Assembly (NCBI RefSeq): GCF_016097555.1
Contig: NC_054704.1
Coordinates: 28,810,207 to 28,874,206 of the forward strand
Reading direction: 5' to 3'
Source: Gigantopelta aegis
Taxonomy: Eukaryota > Mollusca > Gastropoda > Neomphalida > Peltospiridae
Length of the DNA stretch: 64,000 bases
Made by a program: the position numbers and the translations under genes. Under the pieces are notes generated by a model. That model was not told where the DNA came from. It worked only from the letters and a program-made list of their open reading frames with translations, and did not search any database. Of this stretch, positions 35,633 to 48,100 are shown piece by piece; within the stretch, counting starts at the first letter, position 1, and every line of letters begins with the position of its first letter.

Positions 35633-36030
35633 TTTTAATCCTACTAATTTCTTTTACTAATTGGTATTTTAAAAATTCTGTCCATTTTCATCCCCCACCC
35701 AACCCCACCCCACCCCCATCCCAAATCAGGCGTGTTATCTATCTATCTATCTAATTTCTTTTTGACCGCCCGATCTAATCTAGCGACCAAATTTAATAAG
35801 TAAAATTTTCTTTATTAATTATATTAAATTTAATTTTTGGATGTAAATTTCAAAATTATCCCTTTAATTTTGTTCTGTCCCGGAGCAAGTCACTGGCTAT
35901 CCTCGAAACTCTAGTGGTATATGAGCATGTTAAAATTATTCGCACTCGCACTCATTTCATTTCATTATTATTATTTGTTGCTGTTGTTGGTTGCTTTCGT
36001 TGATTCATGGGGCCTGTGCTAAGCCAGCCA

Positions 36031-36109
36031 GCGCATGCGCATAACATTTGATTCGAAAGCGATGATTGGTGTTGTGTGGTGAAGCAGAAATGCGGCTGTT
36101 TTGAAAGCA
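36031..36109 (+). promoter_or_regulatory. Probable HMMR promoter with NRF1, CCAAT and CHR-like sites
   Basis: Within 80 bp of the HMMR ATG are GCGCATGCGC (36031-36040, an NRF1-type palindrome), TTCGAA (36052-36057), an inverted CCAAT box (ATTGG, 36064-36068) and TTTGAA (36100-36105, matching the CHR element of DREAM/MuvB targets). Vertebrate HMMR is a G2/M gene of this class, so the set is plausible. Start-site data are lacking. Confidence 0.45.
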
Positions 36110-39100
36110 ATGGCATTTTCAAAATCAAAACGTTTTAATGATCTCAAAGGTTTGGTGCAAGGTTTTATTTGTAGCATGAATCTCGTGACACAAACTATAG
36201 TCTTTCCCACAGGGGTCGCCTTTTTTCACACTATGGAATTTACTGCAAGTTGGAACTTCTTTATTTCATTTTCTGACTGAGCAAATTGTTTTGCAAATGA
36301 AATTGTACACAAAATATGGAAAGAGTTCGTACCCCTCTATATCAAAGGCTCTAAAGACTAAACCAAACCCTATCCCTAAAACTACCTTAACCTTCACCAA
36401 GATAAACCTCATCATGCTCATGTGCAAGCACAAAACAGCGAGGTTTATCTTGGAATCCGGGTCGTTTCGCCCTTATTCCTATTCGTCCCCGAGTCGGTTC
36501 GCCCGAGTCATTTCGCCCTTAGAATGAGTCGTTTCGCCCCTATGTATTATTGGGGTTGTTTTAGTATGCAAAATTTGGGCATAAGTTCCTTATTTTCACC
36601 ATAACGATTTAAAAAAAAAAAAAGGAACTCTTTCCGACACGCATGGCGACGTTCTAAACACCAACTCATACGCCTTTCGAAGACCTTTTAAGACAAAAAT
36701 GAGTCTTGGTTGTTATTTTGATTTTGTGGTTTTTTATATAAAAATACTCTTTTAAACTCTTAAGTTATAGTGAATACTAATAATTAGCATATCGGTGTGT
36801 TTGAAAGGTGTATGAGTCCGGTGTTCAGAACGTCGCCATGCGTGTCAGCTGAAATTGTCTGCCAGCGTAATTGCCTGCTAGAAAGTGGCTGCTAGAATCC
36901 CCTCGGTAAAGTCGGACTTTTTTCCTTTAATTCAAAGTGAAGATTGTTTCAAAGTAAGTATTTCTTGGTCTCAGTGAGCTCGAAATAGATCACAATATAC
37001 GATTAGGGTGTGAAAATGTGATGGTAATCGTTATTTTGACCGCAGTTTCGTTATACCTAATGGCGGAATACCTAGACAAGATAAACCTCGCTGTTTGTGC
37101 TTGCACGCGAGGTTTATCTTGGTGAACTACCTTAACCATTGAAAGGTGGGTACAGGTTGAACTCATGCCCCCCTCCCCCTCCCCACACACACAAACACTG
37201 TGGCACTGGTGTCACATTAGTCTGCACATGTCAATTATGATACCCTGAAAAACAAAACTACTTTTATCAGCCAGCGATCGTTTCATTTGAAGATAATAGA
37301 AATGCCCCAAAGGATGCGATATAATTAATCATGATGATTTGCCTATAACATAATCATCATGACGTTGGATAGTTCACCAAGGTAAACATCTATGATCCAT
37401 TTTTTAACCTTTTGACATTTATTGGATTTAACAGTGTTAGAGATTAACGGTATCCCGGGGATACCAGAATTTAATTTTGGATACCAGACTTCAAGAACCC
37501 AGTATCCCACCGGGATGCCATAAAATACTAAATTCTCAGGTGGGATACCAGATTTTCAAATGTTAGTATCCAACTGGGATACTGGCCAAAAATTTTAATC
37601 TCGAACACTGTCCAATGTTTACAAGTCTAATGGACAAAACAACACAGTTCATTTTAAATCGGTTAAGTAGGAATCAAAGTAGTCATCGGTGTAGCCAATA
37701 TGCAGACAGGTACAAGGCAGTTATACCAATCAATTCGTACCATAGTCATTTCGTACCCTGATCATTTCGTACCATAATTATTTGGTCATTTCGTACCATG
37801 GTTATTTCGTACCTCAATCATTTATTTTGCTGCTTAGTTGACTATATATAGTATGTCGAATTACTCGAAATGATCATCAGTAGCAACATACATATGCTCA
37901 TTTAAACCTTTACTCTCTTTACAAGGTATGTTTACAACATTTATTCGTCAACAATAAAAATAAGAAGTGGCATACCTTTTGAAAAAAATAAGATACTGAG
38001 TACAAAACCACTATGGTACGAAATGACCAAAGCACTATGGTACAAAACGACTATGGTACGAAATGACCATAAACTGGTACAAAATGACTAGTAACCCAAT
38101 CAGCAGTTGTCACCAAGTCAGTTGTGCATTAATTACAATAAGTGTTCATATGGTTGCAAGACCATCCTTAACAACACAGTTATTATGATAAAGATTTTTC
38201 AGATTGTGGGGTTGTGCAAGTTAATTAAAAAATATTTATAATAATTTTTTTTTTTTAATAAAACCTTAAAATAACTAATGACCAGTAATTACAACTAAAA
38301 AAATATAATAAAAAAGAGTAAAAATTAATCTTTAAATAAATAAAACCCTTAAAATATTAATGACCTGCAATAATAATTAAAGCAATTAATTTTTTTAAGG
38401 AAAAAAAAAGAAAAACCTTTGAAAAAAAAAAAAAATTTCATGTAACTAATGGCCTGAGACAATATTTAATAAAAATAATAATGGAAACAATAATTTTTAA
38501 AAAGTCCATAAATGAAAGCCTTAAAATAAATAATAACCTATACTGACAAATAACAAAAAATAATCAGGGCTTCTAGATTATAAAAAAGAAAGAAATGTTT
38601 TATTTAACGACGCACTCAACACATTTTATTTACAGTTACATGGCGTCAGACATATGGTTAAGAACCACACATATTTTGAGAGGAAACCCGCTGTCGCCAC
38701 TATATGAACTACTCTTCCAATTAGCAGCAAGGGATCTTTTATTTGCGCTTCCCACAGGCAGGATAGCACAAACCATGGCTTTTGTTGAACCATTTATGGA
38801 TCACTGGTCGGTGCAAGTGGTTTACACCTACCCATTGAGCCTTGCGGAGCACTCACTCAGGGTTTGGAGTTGGTATCTGGATTAAAAATCCCATGCCTCA
38901 ACTGGGATCCGAACCCAGTACCTACCAGCCTGTAGACCGATGGCCTACCATGACGCCACCAAGGCCGGTCTCTAGATTATAGTATCCCCACTCCCATGGC
39001 TAGAGATATTCAAGGTTGGGCTAGTAAATAACTAATATTACTATGTCTGACGGCTGGTGAATTTTTTAGGGGTCAAATGCTGCCTTTAAGTATTTTGTAA

Positions 39101-42100
39101 GTATGAATATCCTGCCTCCACCTTCACCAAATCTTAGTGGTTTAATCTCTATCTTCTTCTTTAGGTAGAATATCCAATTATTACTATTAGTAAGACTGTA
39201 TTAAGTAAAGTAGGGCTAGTGAATTTTTAATTGTGGCTAGTAAATTGTTAAAATCGCTGATCCCATGGCTAGTGGATTTTGTAAAAATTCTAGAAGCCCT
39301 GAATAATAACCCCCCCCCCCCCCCCCCCCAACTTTAATGACATAAATATTACTAATTCATATAATGCACAAAGCATAAATAAATAACATACATAACAAAA
39401 TAAATATCAATTCCATTTAGTTCTGATATAAAAAAAATTATTGGATGGATGTAAATGCTTGATACAAATTTTTCTGTCATATTTTCATTCTCCATTTTCG
39501 ATTGTGCCAGGATAAAAATAACTTTCAAATGTGTCATCTTCAAACATCTAATCCTGGAAAGGTTACCAAAGGTATTGTAGTTAATATTTTAGTCTAAAAT
39601 GTATTAAAATATGTTGTATGTGTTGAGGCTCTTAAATAAATCACATATGCCCGATTTTATTAAATCCTGATTGCAAATGGAAATTTTGATCCAATGGATA
39701 AACGTTACGACCACAGTAAACATGACAATAATAAATATCTTGCTGGAGACGTTTATCTTGATGAACTAGATGTTAGATATTTACTGGCAGTTCCGGTTTT
39801 GCTGGACCGATCAAAGTTTTAATATTATTATTTTAATAAAGATTTCAAGATATACGAAAAACAAAAAAGACATTTGTGTGATCCCCTAATGTCGAAAACA
39901 TTTGTGAATGTGTACAAGTCTTTACCAGCTATTGTTAACATTACTACTCAAAAAAGACCTTTGTATGCGCCCAAATTAGTGTCATCTAAAGCCCTGCTAG
40001 TCATTCATTTGGAGGAGATAACATGTACATAACAGTTGTTATGCATTTGCAGAATTGGCTCCACCTGTAGGCACATATAACCCGAAAGATGTAAAGAAAG
40101 AAGCTGCAGCACTGGGCTTTGACAAATCTGGTCGTTTTATAGATCACAAAGGTCAGTATGTAACACAGGTTTTAATAATTGATCACTTTTCTTTATTTAT
40201 TTTTGCAATAAAAGTAGTGAATTGCATCTTGTATTGAAATTATTGAAAAAAGCATTGGACACTATATCTTGATTCTTGTGTCCCTCCATTAACAGCAAAA
40301 TATTACACACAGTTTGGTCATTTGGTAATCTGAAACTGTTTTGTTTATACTTTATATTCAAAGATGAAAATCTTCTAGATTCAGGACTGGGAAATAATTT
40401 GTTTGGTGGTGCCTGTCAAAATGACCAATGTCAATCAATTTTGAATCTGTCATAAATGAAAATGTGCCTGTCACCAAATGTTGAAATAATGCTACTATTA
40501 TCCTTTTAATCATGTACTATTACATACACCTGTAGAATTACTTTACATGATACAGTGAAACCTATCTAAACAGTATACCCACGGGTCAAATTGAGCTTGT
40601 GATAAATTTTTAAAAGTATGATTTCGATGGATATTCAGCTTGGATTGAGGGAAAACTTTGTGTTGTATTCTGTTCACTATTAAACATAGAAAAAGTAATA
40701 AAACTGGCAAATAAAAACTACAATCAAATGTGGATAAAATGATGCAGATTATAAGCACATGGATTGGGTGTGGGGCATTTTGTTCATAATCAAAAGCGTT
40801 TTATTTGGAAATGAAATACAGTTGATATATTCTAGTGTTTTCCCTAGAAATTTGGCAAGAAACAACACTTTGGGGGCATTTTAAACCATTTTCAGGGCAC
40901 TTTTTTGCATTAAAAGACAAAAACAATTGAAATAAACAAATGTAATAATGTTCTTGCTTTTATAAATGAATTGCAAAATATATAACAGATATTTTTATTT
41001 ATTAATAATACATTTTTTTGGTGTTTTATCAAGGCAATGTTAGAATTAATTATTGAAAAGGGCTTTTTTAATCTCAGTGCAGCATGGCACTGATTAAGGC
41101 AAGATGGTGCTAGACTAGTGAGGCATGGTGCTGCACCATGCTAAAACAAGCTAGGGAAAACACTATATTTCCATGAAGCCGAGTTGAAAAATTCATTTGG
41201 TTAAATATACATTTTAAAAAATTGCAATTCAAAAATAAAATTCATGACTGCCCGGTCACTGCCCAGGTTACATTAAAAACAGTGGCACTAGATTATTTGT
41301 TCGCTGTTCAGTTCAGAAGGGTACTAGTAAATTTTCTGTTAAAAGATGTGTTGGTTGTTTGAGCCATTCGGAACACATCGGCTCATCAGGCTTGCTCTGG
41401 TCTATTAATTGTGATGATGTCATGATACCAATGGTGGGGACTTTAGTATTGTGATTTACTAAAAATTGAATTAAAATGTTAATTTAGAAGTGTTATAAGA
41501 TTATTAGAATTCGCTACTCGTGTTTTTTAAATATGTGAAATATCAACCTTGTCTAATTAATCGGTATCGGTACTGATTACCATAGACTCGGTTGATATTT
41601 TCCATATTAAAAAATACTTACAAGTGACAAATCCTCTCTTTATCATATAGGTCTTGTTAAATATGTTGGCATTTTATGACATTATATACTTACCGACTGA
41701 AGAGGAAAATAATTGTCAAACATTATCGGTTTGAGTTTTGAAGAAATTCTATTCATACCAATTCAAAATATAACTGCAAGCAGTAATGCATCTTCATAAA
41801 TCAAGGCTAATATTCGTTCCTCGTATTCAGCCTTGATACATGTAGTCAAGATTACTGATATCCACTACTATCGCCCTCTATTGGAAGAAAATTTGTAACA
41901 CCGATTATGTCCCTTACACGATGACATCGCTGACCAATCACAGCATCGGTAACATGTGACAATCTTGAAAGCAATATCAGTGTTCGCCTGCCAACATGGA
42001 GTTTACATAACAAGGGAATCTATAAGGAGGGTTGCGATTCGTTGCAATCAGATCTCATCACATCCAATGAAATTTAAGCATTTTGTGGCACGATTTCTTG

Positions 42101-45100
42101 ACGACATGTATCAAGGCTGAATACGAGGAACGAATATTAGCCTTGATTTATGAAGATGGCAGTAATGATGCATTCCCAAGCTATAACGGCTGTACATTAC
42201 TCAAACATATTTTTACGTTATTTAATTATAGCAATAATTACCCCCTGCCCATAAACACACACCAGCCCACAACACACACACTCTGTCACTCAACAGATGA
42301 GTGCAGAAGCCACACATGCAGAGTGTATTTTGGTAGTACTGGTTTATTTTGTCTTGTCATGTTAACAAATAACATTGCACTTGTTTTATATTTTACAAAA
42401 CTTCAAAAATGTAAATTCACAGTTTATTTTGCTCTAACAGGTAGATTATAACAGTGAAAACAATATTTGTGCAAGTTGAAAACTTTTTTAGTTACACTGA
42501 TTTTCGGGTTTTAGAAAACAAAAATTGCCTGAAACAGGCCGGCGTCATCATTAGATATCTCTATTCCTCCAAAAGTAGGCATCAGATTAATTCAATATTT
42601 TTATACTTTTTTGTAGATAGGCAGTATAATTTCAAGATATTTCATCTGTCAGATTCATAGAAACTGCTGTACAAACAAATTATACATAATTCGCGATAGA
42701 AGCCTGTATACATACAAGTTTCTAATGCAATCAGGAATACACAAAGGAGCTATAAAGGGATATGGTGCATTATTGTTCTATACTGCATTAGGGGAAACAC
42801 CATTGTCATGCATATTATTATATACTTTTAAGCTGTAGGATGGTATGTCTGATCTAAAAAATATATATATATCAGGTGTATCACAAATTCGCTTTTCTTT
42901 ATGCCCAATAATGTTTTAATCTCCAAAAATTCATATTAATTTTTGTAATTTGGGAACATAAACTTGTTCTTCAAGCTGTTGAAAATTTGCTTGTTTGCTC
43001 ATTAGATGATTATCCAGGCCCAGGAGATTTCAACATTAGCAGTGTCAGTGCATTTGGCAACAGTAGTGTCTTGTTCAGCAGCACTCCAGTTAAACGACGT
43101 CTGAATCCTTCCGGCAAACATGGGGATGAGGTAATGCCTGTCTTAATTAGAGCTATGGGGCAGGATGTAGCCCAGTGGTAAAGCACTCACTTGATTCGTG
43201 GTCAGTTGAGATCGATCCCTGTCGGTAGGCCCATTGAGCTATTTCTCATTCCAGCCAGTGCACCACAACCAATATATCAAAGGACGTGGTATGTGCTATC
43301 CTGTCTGGAATGGTGCATATAAAAGATCCCTTGCTACTAATGAAAAAATGTGGTGGGTTTCCTCTGAGACTATGTCAAAATTAACAAAAGTTTGACATCC
43401 AGTAGCCAGTGCTTAATAAATCATTGTGCTCTTGTGGTGTCATTAAACAAAACAAAACAAACTTTAATTAGAGCTGTAATTTTCTAAAGTGTTGTTCATT
43501 TCTTCTTCATTCCTTCATTTCTTATTTGCGTCTTTTCTAAAGTTTTTAATTAGTAATCACATACAAATACAAATTTTAGAACACGCTCAGAGTTAACAAA
43601 TGTAAATTACATTGTTAAATCAGTTAGTCTTATGAATGATCAGAATCTATAGTTTAAAACATTAAAATGGGTTGAACTTGACCCACAAAACACCAGGCTA
43701 TCTTAGCACTACTATCGCCATAAATACCTACCATCACAACCTTAAATTTTTTTCTACGATCACCAGCCCGTTCCACCATGAGGCGTAGCTTACTATCGTC
43801 ATAAATTACTGGGGAAATTTACAATAGGTACGAGGTAGTTGTAAGCCACTAACGTAGATGTCAAATGGTAGTTAGATGATGATTTGATCATTTTCTAAGA
43901 AGGATAATAACTTATTGTGTAAAATAGATCTAATACTTATAAAAAAAACTTGGCGTTCCATTTACAACATTCTAAGCCATATGACCTTTACACTAAAATA
44001 TGGGAGATAACTCTCATGTCTTATGCATTCGGCAATTTCCGCTTAGCACATTAACTGACATAAGTTACTTCATGGATGTCCGATACCAATGAATACATCC
44101 AAGATGTTCCGAAAAATCAGTAACCAATTTATTATTGAACTAATTCGCACTTCTTTGCAAATAATATATTAATAATTAAAGGGGCACTTAGGACTACAAG
44201 GTTGCTTTGTGGAACGGCTGTAAAGTTTACTGTGCCAGTTATAAAACTTACCTTAAATCCCTACAATTAACCTTAGCCACAATTCTTTCGTGGAACGGGG
44301 CTCAGTATAATATTTTATATTAAATACTAAAAATACATTGTACAAAGTATCAGTTACAGAAAAATACCAAGGTGTAAACGATATGAAACCTGACCAATCA
44401 TTCTCGACTTATTTTGAGTGCCGATTTTTAGAATATTGAGATCAAATATCATAAAACCTGAGAAGCTTTTCACTTTGGGTGACTATATAGCATCATTTGT
44501 GTTACTGTATTACTATAACTGTTTTTATCCTTGCCTAATTAATCAAATGTTAGTTGTTAACTACCGATCTTTAAATGCTGGCATGTTATTTATAATATTG
44601 CTTAATAAACATTGCAGAGAGACAAAACTGGAAGACAGGAAAGTGCCACGGAAATAAAAGAATTGGAGAGAGAGGTATTACAGTTACAATAATGTAATTT
44701 CTGATTTAATGGAAATGGATGGTTTCAAGGTTGTCATATGTGGTAATATAAGACTCCATCATATGTGGTCATGTGGGATAGAAAGAACGCCTGAGTTGGT
44801 GGAAATTTCAACCTGTGACGAGGCTTGTCGAGTCTCGAGGTCAAAATTTTCACCACCAAGGGTGTACTTTTATCCCACGTGACCGCATATGATTGAGTCT
44901 TTTTCTGTCATTCATTCAGTAAATAAACCATTATTGTACATGAACAGACAAATATGGCTGAAAAAATAACTTTTGATTTAACCATTTTATCATAAACTAC
45001 ACTATCATATTTGCAGGGTTTGTTTCATGTGTTAAATAAAATTTAACACTACAAATTAACAAGATGGCTTTTATAATGAAGGTTTTAATAACAAAATATT

Positions 45101-48100
45101 AATTTAAAACTATCTAATATCCTCGTGTCATTGTCCCACATTAATATGATGTCATATATTACCTACGACGTCATGTTAAACGCAAGCGTGTGATATCCCA
45201 TGTAGGATAGAGCTTTCTTTCATAACTGAGGATGAGTAAAATCAGTCTTTAATGATAAAGTTAAACTGTATCATAATGAATTTGACCGACAATTGTGTTG
45301 CTGGTTTTTGGAAATTATAATAAATAGACTAAGTATACCCGACGGCTGCAAAGAAGTGTCACTAATAGGTGAAACAGATTTTTTCTTTTATGTGTCTACA
45401 TACACTTGAAATGTGGTACACCATGTCATGTAAAGGTAGATGTTTAACACTACCTATTGCTAAAAATTATTCTGAAAAAAAATTTGTGGTGGCATTTGCA
45501 GTAGAAGACTCAGATTTAACTGACTAAAAATGTAACAGCTACATTAGTCCTTATTAAACCAAAAAATTAGGTAATGCTTTATAATATTGGTTTAAATACT
45601 GAAATTTAAGTACATACAGCATACAGCAAAAAGAATGACTGTTGATTTTTGTTCAGTTGTTGTGTTTGTACAGTTTAACATGATAATTTTAGGTTAAAAG
45701 ACTCTTCCAAGACAGAATAGAGCAGGCACGACTGTTGGCACACAAAGATGAAGATATTAAAAAGTTGGAAAGCCGCCTTCAGAATGCCTTATCTGATCGT
45801 TCTTCTCTATTGGCAAAAGTGGCATCACTTGAGAAAGATATCAAAGATTTGCACAAAAGCAATGATGTTCTCAAAAATACGGTATAGCAATTAATATCAC
45901 TGCTGTAATTTTGTTCATTAGGTATTATTGTACATACACTTCTCTCAAAATATTGTAACCTGCAATGTTAGTACTGGTGAATTTCTGTATCACCTGCTAG
46001 GTGAAATAAAAATGGACTGCTTTTCACGGGTTGCTATTTTGAGCCCTGACACTAATAGACTGCTTATTTCATTTAATACTGGGACTAGCTCTAGGTGAGT
46101 AGAATATTTTCCCAAATTATCTATGAACCCCGTTGTTTTACAACAAATATCAATCATGAAATATTTCACCAAATTAAAATAAAATTGTCAATTGTTTTTA
46201 TATGCGAATTTGGCAAGTGGCACAACTAGTTCTGAATATGTCTGGTAATTCCTATATAATTTTAAAAAACTCCACACCACTTGGGCAAAAATCATGTCAC
46301 CCTAAAAGGGTTAAGATAACAGTTCTTATTTTCAACATTTACTTTCCAGTGTATTTGTTTCCTGAACAAGTTTCAAACCATACAAGTCAAATATTTTTTC
46401 ATACTCTTAATACATCAGCATAATGTTTTAAAGACTTTTAAACTACATTTTGCGTTACTGTTTGTTAGCTGTCTTCGGTGGAAAGTAGTGTAAAGAAGAA
46501 AGACGACAAACTCCACGCCGAGTTGACTGATGTGGGGAAGAAACTAGAAGTAAAAGACAAAGAAGTGTTGGAGATTAAAGACAAGATAAACAAAGCTGTG
46601 TCGATGTTAATCAAAGATCTTGTGGCGTGCGAAGCGTTACCATCTGATGACACTAAAACAGCAGAAAGCCAGCTAGACTTTAGTGACAGCTTGACAGAAA
46701 AAATTGAAAAAGCTAAAAAAGGAATTGAGGTACAGAATGGGTTTTTTGATGAACATAAATATTAATATGGAAATCAAAGTCATGCTTAATCAATCATGAG
46801 GCTTTTAAAAAAATTGTGGGTACTTTTTAGATGTTTTTTAGTTCAAATAATTACTACTCATCAGCTTTAGTTAGATAAATAATCTCATGAAAAAACTAAT
46901 ACAGATTCCTTAATACTCATTGAAAGAAAACAGTTAACCAGTAAAAAAAATGGCTAGCACTAATTTTTATTCAGTTTTAATTTCTTTTATTAATTTTTCC
47001 TGTGTTCTCTGTGTAAAATTTTATAATTGGTAATAAAAAGTTTAATGGCAAATATTAGTAGAAATTACATATTGTCTTTCATTACTAAAGCAGTGCTTCT
47101 AGAATACTGATGTCCGTGGCAAGTGTTTTTCCAACCATGTTTTTTTTATATATATATATATGTTTCAGACAATGAAATTAAGAGAAAAGATGTTGACCTC
47201 TGATCTCAAAAAAGAGATTGCAGCACTGAACTCTGAAATTGAGGAACTAAAGATGAAAGAAGAGGAAGCTAAACTGAAACTTGAACATGACAAGTATGTT
47301 GTAAGACTTTTATTAGAGATTAACAGGTCTGTAGTCTGCATTATTAGCTGTGTATTTATTTAAAAAAAAAAAAAGACATCCGATTTGTTGTTGTTCATTT
47401 GTGAGATTTTTCTTCAAATGGAGTGTAACACAGGTTTGTAGATTAACCAAATTATAATTTATTTTCGCTGGATGGAACTAGGATGTGCGGCTTTAATAAT
47501 CACATTTTTTTTGTGGGTGGTTTACTTATTTGCAGACTGGGAACACCAAGTTTAGCAGCCAATCATTTCTTTGCACAACAATGATTTGTATATTTTAATA
47601 TCCAAAATTATTTAACTGGGGTGTCATTTTTTTTTTTTATCTAACCTAGGGTATTGAATATATATTCTTTTATATTATAAATAATTTTCTTTTATACCTG
47701 AACTTGATTTCTCTTAAATTTGCATTTCCATAATCATTTATTGAGGACTGAACATTTACTAACATTTATTTGTCCTCAACATTCATGGAGTTGGAACTGT
47801 TTTAACATGCCCCTATACCACTGAGGTTTCAGGCATGTCTATCGCGGGCCCAGCCTCTTGATAGCCAGGGACTTGACCCGGGACAAACATTCACGATTAA
47901 TATCTAAATCTAATTGTCTTTCAGCCAACTGTTGATGTCCAAGTGCAAAACGGTGAAACATTCATCATCTGTTCTAATGTTCAAAAACTGGGAATTTGAA
48001 GATCAAATTAGGTGACTTAGTGTTTATTACAAAGCTTTGAAAAAACAGACTATAAACATGACCATTCAAAATCATAATTTTAATTGTATATTTTGCAATA

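Larger units (their letters stand above)
33486..36109. other. Divergent intergenic region between IK and HMMR
   Basis: It contains the upstream regions of both genes. It also holds a long TA microsatellite (34149-34231), poly-G runs (34553-34563), a degenerate tRNA-like sequence (34596-34668), an internally deleted SINE (34925-35106), a compound ATATC/GATGA/GATTT pentanucleotide array (35445-35632) and a C-rich stretch (35692-35718). No other open frame looks coding. Confidence 0.6.
36393..37126. mobile_element. 734-bp compound foldback element in HMMR intron 1
   Basis: TTCACCAAGATAAACCTC at 36393-36410 is mirrored by GAGGTTTATCTTGGTGAA at 37109-37126. CTACCTTAACC is repeated directly on each side (36382-36392 and 37127-37137), an 11-bp target duplication. 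A second copy of the AGATAAACCTC motif lies inward at each end, so each terminus can itself form a hairpin. The long duplication favours a Mutator-like origin. Confidence 0.75.
40055..43050 (+). other. Two SHIPPO-like motifs in the HMMR N-terminus
   Basis: Exon 2 encodes APPVGTYNPKDV and exon 3 encodes DDYPGPGDFNI. Both resemble the PGPGxY repeat of SHIPPO/outer-dense-fibre proteins, spaced about 28 residues apart. Human HMMR has one recognisable PSPGAYDV at this place. Confidence 0.55.

Noticed and set aside
37374-39768. Larger element bounded by TTCACCAAGGTAAACATC and GTTTATCTTGATGAA
   Set aside because: The ends resemble those of the 36393-37126 element, but the flanks show no direct duplication and several unrelated repeats lie between.
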